Of a stretch of DNA of 40,349 bases, positions 15,715 to 24,460 are shown piece after piece. Each line of letters begins with the position of its first letter. Position 1 is the stretch's first letter. The DNA comes from Rikenella microfusus (GTDB lineage: Bacteria > Bacteroidota > Bacteroidia > Bacteroidales > VadinHA17), in contig DYKN01000024.1 of assembly GCA_020722575.1 (NCBI GenBank), positions 1-40,349 on the forward strand. Direction: 5' to 3'. A model generated the notes under the pieces. It had not been told where the DNA came from, made no database searches, and saw nothing but the letters and a program-made list of their open reading frames with translations. Both the position numbers and the translations under genes were made by a program.

Positions 15715-16641
15715 TCATTTTTTTGAAAAAAAATCATTAATGCCTAACAGGTTAACATCTCTAACAAAGTTTTCAAACATATCACCTGTCATGTTTTTCA
15801 CTGGTAATCTGAATAATCCGCAGTCGATACCTGCAATTTTCATATAGGCTTTCCCTGTTGCAATCCCACCGTATTTATTTAAAAGTTTAATCATTTCAAC
15901 TGACTTCTGCTGGAGCTCTCTTGCTGTATCCAGATCACCGTTATTAAATGATTCTATAATTTTATAATATAGAGGTGCTGCATAATTATAGGTGCTCCCA
16001 ACAAAGCCCCTGCATCCATAAGCAAGTGCAGCCAGCATACACTCGTCCCGTCCCCATAACAAATCGTATTTTCTGTTTTTATAATTCAAACAACTGGAAA
16101 AATCCATTAGATCTTCATGGGTAAACTTTATTCCTGCAAAATTTGGAAGGATAGCTGAAATTTTTTCAAGAAAGCTTATCATGGGAATTTTAACTCCTGT
16201 CAGTGCAGGGAAATGATAATAATAAACTGGAAGTTCTTTTACCGCCTCCCCTACTCTTGCCACAAATTCTGCCAGTGTATCCGGATCTTCTGGCCTGAAA
16301 AAATATGGACCAATAACTGCTATTGCTGATAAACCCATCTCATAAGAAATGAGTGCATTCTCTATACATTCACTATATGAAGTACCTCCCACAAGATTTA
16401 TCACCTTAACTTTTCCTCCTGCTTTCAGGCATTCAGCCCATGTTTCGGCATTTAATTGTTTTTCTTTTTGAGTGAGCGACGGCCCCTCTCCTGTGGTTCC
16501 ATTGATAAAAACTCCAGCTATTCCATTTTTCTCCAGAAAATTATAATACTCTGGAATTATTATTGTGTTCAGATTACCTTTTGAATCCATTGGAGTAAAA
16601 GGTGCAGCAATCAAACCTTCAAATTTGTTAATGGTAAACAT
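15715..16641 (-). CDS. nanA: N-acetylneuraminate lyase (DHDPS family)
   Basis: This 308-residue cytoplasmic aldolase of the DHDPS/NAL superfamily has GTTGEG (48-53) for carboxylate binding, Tyr142 in YYYHFPALTG, and the Schiff-base Lys172 in GIKF. The stretches YYYHFPALTGVKI and GSTYNYAAP are much closer to vertebrate N-acetylneuraminate lyase (NPL) than to the E. coli enzyme, a pattern known from Bacteroidota sialate pathways. The reaction splits N-acetylneuraminate into N-acetylmannosamine and pyruvate. An MFS transporter follows on the same strand. No NanE epimerase or sialidase lies in the window, so the pathway is incomplete here; another 2-keto acid aldol substrate is possible. Confidence 0.85.
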   Translation of the reverse strand: MFTINKFEGLIAAPFTPMDSKGNLNTIIIPEYYNFLEKNGIAGVFINGTTGEGPSLTQKEKQLNAETWAECLKAGGKVKVINLVGGTSYSECIENALISYEMGLSAIAVIGPYFFRPEDPDTLAEFVARVGEAVKELPVYYYHFPALTGVKIPMISFLEKISAILPNFAGIKFTHEDLMDFSSCLNYKNRKYDLLWGRDECMLAALAYGCRGFVGSTYNYAAPLYYKIIESFNNGDLDTARELQQKSVEMIKLLNKYGGIATGKAYMKIAGIDCGLFRLPVKNMTGDMFENFVRDVNLLGINDFFSKK

Positions 16642-16740
16642 ATATTTAAAGTTTATAAATTTCTAACAATGTAAATATATTTTATCATGTAATTACAATC
16701 AAAATTTTTTAAAGAAATAAAAACACCTACTGAAAAGTAT

Positions 16741-16748
16741 TATTTTTG
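16741..16748 (+). promoter_or_regulatory. Candidate -7 box (TATTTTTG) for the MFS gene
   Basis: TATTTTTG matches TAnnTTTG and lies 19 bp before the TTG start of the plus-strand MFS gene, in the divergent gap shared with nanA. The very short leader supports, but does not prove, the TTG start. Confidence 0.42.
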
Positions 16749-16767
16749 CGTTCCGAACAGAAGAAAA

Positions 16768-17937
16768 TTGAGCTGGTTTTTTAAATTCGACAATGCAATC
16801 AAATTTGTAATCCTTCTTGGTTTTGTAAGTCTTTTTTCAGACATGACCTATGAGGGTGCACGTGGTATAAACGGTCCATTTCTTCTTAAGCTTGGGGCAA
16901 GCGGGACAACTGTCGGCATAGTGGCAGGACTTGGTGAGTTAATTGGATATGGCCTGCGGTTTTTTTCAGGTTATCTGGCCGATAAAACTAAAAAATACTG
17001 GACAATACTTATTTCAGGATACCTGCTTAACCTTTTTTCCGTACCATTATTAGCACTTGCCGGTTACTGGCAGATTGCAGTTTTACTTATAATTGCTGAA
17101 CGTGTCGGAAAAGCTTTAAGGACTCCGGCCCGTGATGCCTTTCTCTCTTTTGGGACACAAAAAATAGGAAGAGGCTGGGGTTACGGCCTCCATGAAGCAA
17201 TGGACCAGATAGGTGCAACGGTCGGGCCCCTGCTGGTAAGCTCAGTTTTGTTTTTCAAAAATCAAAATTATGCTCTCGCATATGGCTTCCTTTTAATACC
17301 GGCAACGATTGCAATCTCTGTCCTTTTATTTTCCAGATACCTCTATCCACGCCCGGGAGACCTTGAAATTAAAACAACAAAACCCGTTACAAAAGGATTT
17401 CCTGAAAGATACTGGTTATACCTTCTGGCTGTAATTTTCATTGCCGCAGGTTTCACAGATTTTCCACTGATTGCTTTTCACTTTAAATCAAAGTCTCTGG
17501 TATCCGACGCGACTATTCCGCTGTTCTATGCAGCAGCAATGGCAGCTGATGCACTGTCGGCACTTATCTTCGGCAAACTATTCGACCGGATTGGTTTGAA
17601 AATGCTTCTTATTGCTGTTCTGGTTTCATCACTCTTTGCACCTATGGTGTTTCTGGGAGGTAAAAGTGTTGCGCTGACAGGAATGATTATATGGGGCATT
17701 GGCATGGGGGCACAGGAATCAATTATGAGAGCTGAAATTGCAGGAATTGTACCGCCTGAGAAACGAGGTACCGCCTTCGGAACATTCAATGCCGCATACG
17801 GCATTTTCTGGTTCGCAGGAAGCGCTTTTATGGGTATTTTGTACGATCTATCCCTTTATGGCCTTATCATCTTCTCAGTTTTTACCCAGCTTGTTGCTGC
17901 CGCTTTCCTGTTGTATATAATTAGAAACCGGAACTGA
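16768..17937 (+). CDS. MFS transporter of unknown substrate
   Basis: The 389-residue protein has about twelve membrane helices. The first loop carries SDMTYEGARG and the second GYLADKTKKYW, the latter being the MFS motif A. I recognise the type (drug/metabolite efflux-like MFS) but not a characterised member. The start chosen is TTG, preceded by AGAAGA; the next in-frame ATG is about 24 codons in and would remove most of the first helix, so TTG is preferred. It is divergent from nanA and 126 bp ahead of the enolase gene, from which it is separated by a promoter. Confidence 0.85.
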   Translation: MSWFFKFDNAIKFVILLGFVSLFSDMTYEGARGINGPFLLKLGASGTTVGIVAGLGELIGYGLRFFSGYLADKTKKYWTILISGYLLNLFSVPLLALAGYWQIAVLLIIAERVGKALRTPARDAFLSFGTQKIGRGWGYGLHEAMDQIGATVGPLLVSSVLFFKNQNYALAYGFLLIPATIAISVLLFSRYLYPRPGDLEIKTTKPVTKGFPERYWLYLLAVIFIAAGFTDFPLIAFHFKSKSLVSDATIPLFYAAAMAADALSALIFGKLFDRIGLKMLLIAVLVSSLFAPMVFLGGKSVALTGMIIWGIGMGAQESIMRAEIAGIVPPEKRGTAFGTFNAAYGIFWFAGSAFMGILYDLSLYGLIIFSVFTQLVAAAFLLYIIRNRN

Positions 17938-17966
17938 TGATATGATTATATTCAGCCACTAAAGAG

Positions 17967-17997
17967 TTTCTTAATAAATGAAAATAAATTATATTTG
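17967..17997 (+). promoter_or_regulatory. Candidate enolase promoter (TTTC-N19-TATATTTG)
   Basis: TATATTTG at 17990-17997 is a full match to the Bacteroidota -7 consensus TAnnTTTG, and TTTC at 17967-17970 is one base from the -33 TTTG at the canonical 19-bp spacing. The implied leader is about 60 nt. This is the best promoter match in the window. Confidence 0.55.
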
Positions 17998-18063
17998 ACG
18001 CCTGAATAGAATAAGCTATAATTATACAATTTATATAAAGTATTAATTTAACATTAGAAAAAT

Positions 18064-19344
18064 ATGAAGATTATTGAAGTATCAGCAATGGAAATTCTGG
18101 ATTCAAGAGGGAATCCGACAGTAGAAGCGGTTGTTATGCTTGAAGATGGTGCCATGGGGAAAGCCATGGTTCCGAGCGGTGCATCAACAGGTGAACGCGA
18201 AGCATGTGAACTGCGCGATGGCGATAAAAAACGCTACAGTGGTAAAGGTGTGCTCAAAGCCGTTGAGAATGTCAATACAATAATTTCAAAAGCTGTAGTT
18301 GGAAGAGAATTTTCAAATCAGAGGGAACTTGACTATTTGATGATTGAACTTGATGGCACTCCGAATAAATCGAAGCTTGGTGCCAATGCTATTCTGGCAG
18401 TATCAATGGCTTACGCAAGGGCTGAGGCTGAAAGTGCAGGAATCCCTCTATACCAGTATCTGGGAGGTGCAAATGCATATCTTCTGCCGGTACCCTGCAT
18501 GAATATTATTAACGGTGGTAAACATGCCGATAATAATGTTGATTTTCAGGAATTTATGATTGCACCACACAATGCTCCATCATTTACCGAATCAATCAGG
18601 ATGGGGATTGAAGTTTTTCATACTTTAAAATCTGTTCTGAAAGGGAAAGGATACAGTACAGGTGTTGGTGATGAGGGCGGTTTTGCACCTGATCTCAAGT
18701 CGAACGATGAAGCTGTAGAAGTGATTTTAGAGGCAATTAACAAAGCTGGTTATAAACCAGGTATTGATGTAAGTATTTGCCTCGACCCTGCAGCAAGCGA
18801 AATGTGGGAAGACGGAAAATATAAGCTGTTCAAGAGCACAGGTAAATTGATTTCGAGCGACGAACTTATTAAACTATGGGAAAGCTGGGTTAATCAATAC
18901 CCGATTATATTGATTGAAGACGGGCTCGCTGAAAACGATTGGGCAGGATGGAAAAATATGACAAAAACACTTGGCAGTAAAATTGAAATTGTGGGAGATG
19001 ATCTTTTCTGCACAAACAAAGCTATTCTCGCAGAAGGTATAAAGGAAGGAGCAGCTAATTCAATCCTGATCAAATTAAATCAGATTGGAAGCGTATCCGA
19101 AACACTTGAGACAATTGAACTTGCTTACAGAAACAATTACAACATTTTTGTATCTCATCGCAGCGGTGAAACCTCTGATAGTTTTATTGCAGACCTTACT
19201 GTTGCGGTCAATGCAGGAAAACTGAAAACCGGAAGTGGATGCCGCAGTGAAAGAATTGAAAAATTCAACCAGTTGATGCGAATTGAACGCGAACTCGGAA
19301 AATCATCAAAATTTGCCGGTAAGAAAGCATTTAAAAATTCATAA
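18064..19344 (+). CDS. eno: Enolase (phosphopyruvate hydratase)
   Basis: The 426-residue protein is full length for bacterial enolase. It shows the mobile loop [10 protein letters not shown], the catalytic Glu in [10 protein letters not shown], metal and substrate ligands in [11 protein letters not shown] and VGDDLF, the catalytic Lys in LIKLNQIGS, and the signature SHRSGETSD. It converts 2-phosphoglycerate to phosphoenolpyruvate in the cytoplasm. Upstream is a separate promoter and downstream a strong terminator, so it is probably transcribed alone. In VGDDLF the following residue is Cys where Val is usual; this is not expected to affect activity. Confidence 0.97.
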   Translation: MKIIEVSAMEILDSRGNPTVEAVVMLEDGAMGKAMVPSGASTGEREACELRDGDKKRYSGKGVLKAVENVNTIISKAVVGREFSNQRELDYLMIELDGTPNKSKLGANAILAVSMAYARAEAESAGIPLYQYLGGANAYLLPVPCMNIINGGKHADNNVDFQEFMIAPHNAPSFTESIRMGIEVFHTLKSVLKGKGYSTGVGDEGGFAPDLKSNDEAVEVILEAINKAGYKPGIDVSICLDPAASEMWEDGKYKLFKSTGKLISSDELIKLWESWVNQYPIILIEDGLAENDWAGWKNMTKTLGSKIEIVGDDLFCTNKAILAEGIKEGAANSILIKLNQIGSVSETLETIELAYRNNYNIFVSHRSGETSDSFIADLTVAVNAGKLKTGSGCRSERIEKFNQLMRIERELGKSSKFAGKKAFKNS

Positions 19345-19358
19345 CGGTGTTGAAGACT

Positions 19359-19395
19359 AAAAAAAAGCGGCTCATTTGAGTCGCTTTTTTTTTTA
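19359..19395 (+). terminator. Rho-independent terminator after enolase
   Basis: AGCGGCTCA and TGAGTCGCT pair as a 9-bp stem with one G-T wobble (19366-19385) and are followed by ten T; A-runs precede the stem, so it could also work on the minus strand. It lies 21 bp after the enolase stop. Confidence 0.92.
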
Positions 19396-19555
19396 ATTAT
19401 TTCCAACTATAATCAATAGATCCAGATGATGCAGATTCCAATAAAAATCATCTGTATAATAATATTTTATCAAATTAATAAAAAATTATTCTAATATTTT
19501 AAAGGATTTTTAAATTATAATTTCTTAATTTGCAAACTGAAATTAATTTCCAGAC

Positions 19556-19616
19556 ATGGACGATTATCATTTATGTAGTTGAATTTTAACAGAGGTTTGC
19601 ATAGTCGGCCTCTGTT
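19556..19616 (+). promoter_or_regulatory. corA leader: 8-codon uORF and 8-bp hairpin
   Basis: An ATG at 19556 opens a frame of eight codons (MDDYHLCS) that stops at 19582. Six bases later AACAGAGG (19588-19595) pairs perfectly with CCTCTGTT (19609-19616), followed by TTAAAAAAA and then a GGAGG motif before the CorA start. A short leader frame and a hairpin ahead of a Mg transporter resemble the corL/mgtL type of leader known in enterobacteria. The resemblance is architectural only, and the T-run is too short for a confident terminator. Confidence 0.35.
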
Positions 19617-19639
19617 TTAAAAAAATGGAGGATTGTACT

Positions 19640-20563
19640 ATGAGAACTTTCTTTAAAAACTCAACAGGAATTGTTCCATGTGCAGAGTGGGAGCCATATT
19701 GCTGGATACATATTGAGTGCCCCGTTGCAGATGAAAAAGAGTACATTTTGAATTTTGGAATGCCCAATTCCTTTCTTAATGACCTCGAAGATATTGATGA
19801 ACGTCCGCGTATAGAGTTTGAAGAGGGCTGGTACTTTATTCTTATCAGAGTTCCTTACCGTAACGGTAACCCAAAACTACCATTTTCAACCGCACCTCTG
19901 GGAATAATTTTTAAAGATGAAATTTTCATCACTGTATGCCATGTCGAGACCGAATTAATAAGAGATTTTCTAACCTATTCCGTCAGAAAAAACATTAATT
20001 ATAAAGACTATTTTGATCTTGTTCTGAGGCTTATCCTGAATTCAAGCGTCTGGTTCCTAAAATATCTAAAGCAAATAAATCTACATATAAAATCGGCTGA
20101 GACTGAGCTTGAAAAATCGGTCAGAAATGAAGATCTTCAAAGATTGCTTCAGATTGAAAAATGCCTTGTCTATTTTACAACCTCCCTTAAAGGAAACGAT
20201 ATCCTTATTAACAGACTTAAAAACATAAAAAGCCAGAGGGATAATTATGATGAAGAATTGCTCGAGGATGTTGAAATCGAAACCAAACAGGCACAGGAAA
20301 CAACCAATGTGTACAGCGATATTCTCAGTGGTATGATGGATGCCTATGCTTCAGTAATCTCAAATAACCTTAACATAATAATGAAGAGGCTCACCTCAAT
20401 ATCGGTAATACTTATGATACCCACTCTTATTGCCAGCCTCTATGGTATGAATGTACCAAATGGCCTTGAGAATTTCCAACCAGGTTTCTGGATAATTTTC
20501 CTGATTTCTACAATTTTCTCAGGAATGGGCTTGTATATGCTTAGAAGAAAAAAATGGTTCTGA
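19640..20563 (+). CDS. corA: CorA-family divalent metal (Mg/Co) transporter
   Basis: CorA-type channel: a long cytoplasmic N-terminal domain, an extended helix region rich in charged residues, and two C-terminal membrane helices separated by the signature YGMN, here in YGMNVPNGLENF. The pentameric family imports Mg2+ (also Co2+ or Ni2+). The protein is 307 residues from the ATG chosen here. An in-frame ATG 15 bp earlier (19625) gives 312, but the GGAGG at 19627-19631 has ideal 8-bp spacing to 19640, an unusual Shine-Dalgarno for this genome, so the later start is favoured. The C-terminal tail MLRRKKWF is cytoplasmic. It is probably monocistronic; the next gene starts 87 bp downstream. Confidence 0.92.
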   Translation: MRTFFKNSTGIVPCAEWEPYCWIHIECPVADEKEYILNFGMPNSFLNDLEDIDERPRIEFEEGWYFILIRVPYRNGNPKLPFSTAPLGIIFKDEIFITVCHVETELIRDFLTYSVRKNINYKDYFDLVLRLILNSSVWFLKYLKQINLHIKSAETELEKSVRNEDLQRLLQIEKCLVYFTTSLKGNDILINRLKNIKSQRDNYDEELLEDVEIETKQAQETTNVYSDILSGMMDAYASVISNNLNIIMKRLTSISVILMIPTLIASLYGMNVPNGLENFQPGFWIIFLISTIFSGMGLYMLRRKKWF

Positions 20564-20650
20564 TTTTTTTATTAACTAATCTCGGTTTTGTTTCACTTTA
20601 TTTTCTAAATTTAAATATAATTTTCTGAGTATGTTTTTACTCTGAATAAA

Positions 20651-21301
20651 ATGGAAATCTTTCTTCTTACGATAATATTCATCATGTCAGTATATATAGC
20701 AATCCTTCATGTTAAGCTTATGAAAAGGGATTTGCGTATAGATTCCCTGATAAGACAATTAAACCAGTCAGGATTTGCCGGGAAGTTTACTGATTTCATT
20801 GAAGATAAAATATTCGACACTAATGTACTGAATTTTATTCTTGAATATGAGAAAGAAGCAAAGATTTATCTTCATTATACAAAATTCAGGGAGAATGCAG
20901 AGAATATCCTCAGAGAAGGTTTCAAATTTGCCGAATCATTTTACAAAACTGCTTTCTCCGTAACAAGTGATCGGCTCGACCTGATTATAAAGCACAACAG
21001 TAAAAAGTATTATGGTAATTATATTATTATTATTTGTATATCTGAAAGAATAATAAAATACTATAATTCTAAAATAATAATGTTAGGGTTGAAAAACTGT
21101 CATTATGAAAATATTCTTACTGAAAAGCCACCTGAAAAAAACGAAAATGCAGAAATTATCTATACCCTTCCCTCGAAATATATAAAGGGAATAATCAATT
21201 ATCATACGGGCGAAATAATAAAGAATCCTGAATTCGACCACAATTATTTATCTCCATGGTTTGAGATCAATATCGAAAAAATGAAAACTTCCCAGGGCTA
21301 A
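20651..21301 (+). CDS. Membrane-anchored protein of unknown function
   Basis: The 216-residue protein has a single N-terminal membrane helix (about residues 3-22) followed by a soluble domain. I do not recognise the family. Two stretches are suggestive: LHYTKFRENAENILREGF (residues 74-91), similar in style to the HYT...NA..IL..GF start of some ADP-ribosyltransferase-fold domains, and LPSKYIKGIINYHTGEI (173-189) near the C-terminus with Glu188. This resemblance is weak and by eye only. Codon use is very AT-rich, with runs of ATT/ATA. It follows corA by 87 bp, with no clear terminator between them, and is convergent with the cytochrome operon. Confidence 0.7.
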   Translation: MEIFLLTIIFIMSVYIAILHVKLMKRDLRIDSLIRQLNQSGFAGKFTDFIEDKIFDTNVLNFILEYEKEAKIYLHYTKFRENAENILREGFKFAESFYKTAFSVTSDRLDLIIKHNSKKYYGNYIIIICISERIIKYYNSKIIMLGLKNCHYENILTEKPPEKNENAEIIYTLPSKYIKGIINYHTGEIIKNPEFDHNYLSPWFEINIEKMKTSQG

Positions 21302-21521
21302 ACGTTTGTATTACAAAAGATCTCGCAAAAGTTGAAAAAAGAACTGTTTATTATTCGATATGGCCAGATTGCTTAAACATAGATATCCCGGAATATAAAG
21401 AATCTGGAAAAGAAAGAATTTAGTAGAATGTAAAAGTATAGTAACCTGTTTGAAAAAATTTTACAATGCTATTTAGCCTGCGATATTTAATATTAGTCAG
21501 ACAATATTAAAATTATTGAAT

Positions 21522-22715
21522 TCAGAAGGCAGCCACAAAACCAAGGCTTAGCTTTCCGTAATTCTTCTCTGACTCAATCCATGAATATTCAGAGAGGAGT
21601 CTGACATTTCTTCGCAAAAGATAACCTAAATTTATTGTGGCTGACTTATAATCAAGCAGATGGTAATCTGATTCCACATAATTGAGTAATCCTGTAACGT
21701 ACCATTTGCTTCTGTCGCCTTTTGGAGTAACAATAGCCTCGAGGTATCCTCCGCTCGTACCTGCATTATCCATCGAAAATCCGGAATCCTCATCATATAC
21801 CCTACCGTCAGATCTAAAAATAAACTGGGCATTGATTCTCAACCTTTCATTAAAGTCGATATTAACCACCGGACCCAGCATTTTTATATTACTTGTTGTA
21901 TTAATTGGTCCCATTGTTAATTTTTCCCTGCCAAAATATCCCATAAATCCAATGTTCAGGAATTTCCCAAGAGGTTGACTGAGGTAAAATAGAACATTCT
22001 TAAACTTATCCTTGTCGAAAAGGAATTCTTCACCCCCGTTACCGGTACCATTTCCATTCAATACCTCAGCCACCAGCCCTGTTCCTATTTTAGGGATATC
22101 ATAATCGAGCATTATCCCCCTTTCGTATTTAAGGGATGCATTAGATGTACCGGGTACTGACTGGAGGATAGCAATATCCTCAAGTGTAAGTCTTAATTCT
22201 CTTTTATAAAATGGATCACATGCTTGAAACTGCCCGGCAGAAATGTTTATTCCTGTCCCGAAAAGGTTGCTGTAAGTAAGAAAAGCATCTTCAATTCCGA
22301 CAATATCACCTCCCTCGCTCATGAAAAAGTAGAAATAATACGACAGGTTCTCTGAAAGTTCACCCCCTGAGAGGAGTTTTACTCCTGAAGGTGCTCCGAA
22401 GTCAAATCCACCTTTAGCATCGGAGTTAAAGGTTGCGATACCATCTATTCGTATGGCAAATGGAAGCTCCCTGAGAAGTGACAGGTTTTCATCACCTGTC
22501 TGAATAAAATATCTTGGAGCTTCATATTCAGTCATCCTGTAACCATCGCCGGCAAAATCCTCACCAAAAGGTTTAAGCGAAGGAAACGGGTTATGGCATA
22601 CCTGGCAGCTTACCTGATATTTTCGGGCAAAGGCAGGTATTGCTCCGGCATCTGAATAAATTAGGTGAAATAACACTGGAACAAAGAATACGAAGAGTTT
22701 TATAGACAATTTCAT
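21522..22715 (-). CDS. Outer-membrane barrel protein with an N-terminal c-type heme site
   Basis: The 397-residue protein starts with a signal peptide (hydrophobic to about residue 20, cleavage near SDAGA). It is followed at once by IPAFARKYQVSCQVCHNPFP, with one CxxCH heme-binding motif at residues 37-41 and a nearby GYRM that could offer an axial Met. The remainder looks like an outer-membrane beta-barrel of alternating strands, ending in KLSLGFVAAF with the usual C-terminal Phe. A heme at the mouth of a barrel suggests electron transfer across the outer membrane. It is 19 bp downstream of the pentaheme cytochrome gene on the same strand and is probably its partner. Similar IPAFARKY-CxxCH proteins are common in bacteria with many cytochromes; their electron path is poorly defined. 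Confidence 0.85.
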   Translation of the reverse strand: MKLSIKLFVFFVPVLFHLIYSDAGAIPAFARKYQVSCQVCHNPFPSLKPFGEDFAGDGYRMTEYEAPRYFIQTGDENLSLLRELPFAIRIDGIATFNSDAKGGFDFGAPSGVKLLSGGELSENLSYYFYFFMSEGGDIVGIEDAFLTYSNLFGTGINISAGQFQACDPFYKRELRLTLEDIAILQSVPGTSNASLKYERGIMLDYDIPKIGTGLVAEVLNGNGTGNGGEEFLFDKDKFKNVLFYLSQPLGKFLNIGFMGYFGREKLTMGPINTTSNIKMLGPVVNIDFNERLRINAQFIFRSDGRVYDEDSGFSMDNAGTSGGYLEAIVTPKGDRSKWYVTGLLNYVESDYHLLDYKSATINLGYLLRRNVRLLSEYSWIESEKNYGKLSLGFVAAF

Positions 22716-22734
22716 CTGTTAAATTTTTAATTTT

Positions 22735-24096
22735 TCAAGGTAAAATTGTTATCCATGTAGAATGATCGTTAACATGTATTATTTCTGATTCATCGGGTGG
22801 TACATTTAAAAAATCTGCAACCGGTTTTACAAGAAGCTGATAGTTTAATGTAGCTGTAACCTTCATTTTACCAGGTGCGGCATTTATTGGTACTTTGAAG
22901 GTAAATTTTTCTGTTTTTGTCTCGCGTGGACCAATGCGGTAGTCAACTCCAAGCTTTACGGTGTTCCATTGCATAATAGTCATATTACCTTCCGGGTCAA
23001 AATAAGGCATTCTGAAAATTCTGTCACCTGCTGGTATCCCATCGCGTTGGACTCCCTTAAAATCTTTAATACCTTTCGGGATGCCCATATCCTGATAAGC
23101 CAGAAAATCACCGGAAATAGTATATTCTTCGCCATCAAAGCCTTTGGGATCAACCGGTATATGATAGGTATTTCCTTTTGCATCAGTTGCTTCAACATGA
23201 AGCCAGAGTATTCGGTCTTCGACCGAACCGGTAGGAAATTTATGTCCTGTTTTTGCGTTGTAAAGAGCAACAGTGAAAATTACTTTTTCTCCTGGCTCTG
23301 CTTCCCTCATATCGGGCTCGATTCTGATTTCGACTGTTCCTCTAACTTTCCCGGGGTCATGTCCGCCATGAAAAAGATGCAGTCTGGCATCATTATAAGG
23401 TTTACCCATTATTGCATTGAGATAATAACCTTTAGGCATATGGCAATCCTGACAGGGGACTCCCTGTGCAGCATAAGGTCCCTCTTTCCATTCAATCTGT
23501 GTGCTTTTAACCCATACTCCATAAAGATTTTTCTCATTATGGCATATGCCACAGAATTCTGTCGTATGAAAAATATCTTTTGTTATTATTTTATGTGCTG
23601 GTGATTCAACTGATGGTGCGCGTCCGGAATATTTTGTTTCACCCGGGTTCATAACATAGCTGTAATTTACGGGTGGATTGGAATGTGTATCCTGAATCAG
23701 ATGACAAACTTCACACGAAACGGATTCATTTGCCATGGAATTTTCGGAGGGTCTTGGGGGTGGAAATTTGCCGTTCATATATGCAAGTGGCGTATGACAG
23801 CCATTACACCCGTCGACTGCATCGCGCAGTTGAGGAACAGCAGCAGCATGTGCCTCAGCAAGGTCGAAATACTCAATCTCATCCCAGTGATGTGTATAGG
23901 CCTGCGACATCATTGCCTGAGACCATTGCTGATAAATTCCGGGATGACATGTTTTGCACTTTGAAGCTTTTTCAAATGCTTTGAAAGGATATTTTCCTTT
24001 GATATCTTCCTGTTCAGTTTTTAATCTGAGGCCTGTACTATTAGTAACGATTGAGATCAGAAAAATTATTATGAATAAGATATTCTTCCCTATCAT
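22735..24096 (-). CDS. Pentaheme c-type cytochrome, cytochrome c554-like
   Basis: This 453-residue exported protein (signal peptide to about residue 21) has five CxxCH motifs, at residues 47-51, 97-101, 128-132, 182-186 and 215-219, plus isolated His residues (for example in HHW, EAHAAA, SPAHK, FHGGH) that can be distal ligands. The heme part resembles the cytochrome c554-like multiheme family. The region after residue about 250 is all-beta and heme-free (VTLYNAKTGH-type strand pattern), as in several periplasmic or surface multiheme proteins. Members relay electrons or reduce nitrogen or sulfur oxyanions. It is the first gene of a pair with the heme-bearing barrel, so an electron conduit through the envelope is the favoured reading. 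No cytochrome maturation genes lie in the window. Confidence 0.9.
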   Translation of the reverse strand: MIGKNILFIIIFLISIVTNSTGLRLKTEQEDIKGKYPFKAFEKASKCKTCHPGIYQQWSQAMMSQAYTHHWDEIEYFDLAEAHAAAVPQLRDAVDGCNGCHTPLAYMNGKFPPPRPSENSMANESVSCEVCHLIQDTHSNPPVNYSYVMNPGETKYSGRAPSVESPAHKIITKDIFHTTEFCGICHNEKNLYGVWVKSTQIEWKEGPYAAQGVPCQDCHMPKGYYLNAIMGKPYNDARLHLFHGGHDPGKVRGTVEIRIEPDMREAEPGEKVIFTVALYNAKTGHKFPTGSVEDRILWLHVEATDAKGNTYHIPVDPKGFDGEEYTISGDFLAYQDMGIPKGIKDFKGVQRDGIPAGDRIFRMPYFDPEGNMTIMQWNTVKLGVDYRIGPRETKTEKFTFKVPINAAPGKMKVTATLNYQLLVKPVADFLNVPPDESEIIHVNDHSTWITILP

Positions 24097-24397
24097 ACTA
24101 AACGAGCTTTATATGATAAAGATAACAAAAAAATAAAAGCTTAATCAATATTTGATAAAAATCATTTTTTATTTTAGCTCTGCCCTCATTACATTTTTCA
24201 CCCAGACATTTACTGGTGGTTTTGCCGGCATTGATAACCTTTCTGCCCGTTAAGTAAATTCAAAACGAACAATAATGCTATAATTATTATCAGATTCCTC
24301 ATGACATTTAAATATTCCGTAAAAAAAAATCAGAATATTAAAATTATGACAAAATCAGTATAAATGAAAATAATTCAGTGCATTTAACAAATTTCAA
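24097..24397. other. Upstream region of the cytochrome operon, no gene seen
   Basis: About 300 bp of AT-rich DNA separate the cytochrome start codon from the terminator of the Yip1-family gene; both genes are on the minus strand. The cytochrome promoter must lie here. I find no full TAnnTTTG match on the minus strand, no tandem repeat and no open frame worth reporting. Confidence 0.5.
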
Positions 24398-24436
24398 TAA
24401 AAAAAAACCTGCCCGTGAAAAAATTTACAGGCAGGA
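24398..24436 (-). terminator. Rho-independent terminator after the Yip1-family gene
   Basis: On the minus strand CCTGCCTGT pairs with ACGGGCAGG (9 bp, one wobble, plus positions 24408-24416 and 24427-24435), followed by a run of eight T. It lies about 25 bp past the stop codon and insulates the gene from the cytochrome operon. Confidence 0.92.
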
Positions 24437-24460
24437 ATTTTTAAAAACTTGATTGTAATA

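Noticed and set aside
22969..23604. A 211-codon frame antisense to the pentaheme cytochrome gene
   Set aside because: It is a shadow of the cytochrome frame; the opposite strand encodes five CxxCH motifs that cannot be accidental.
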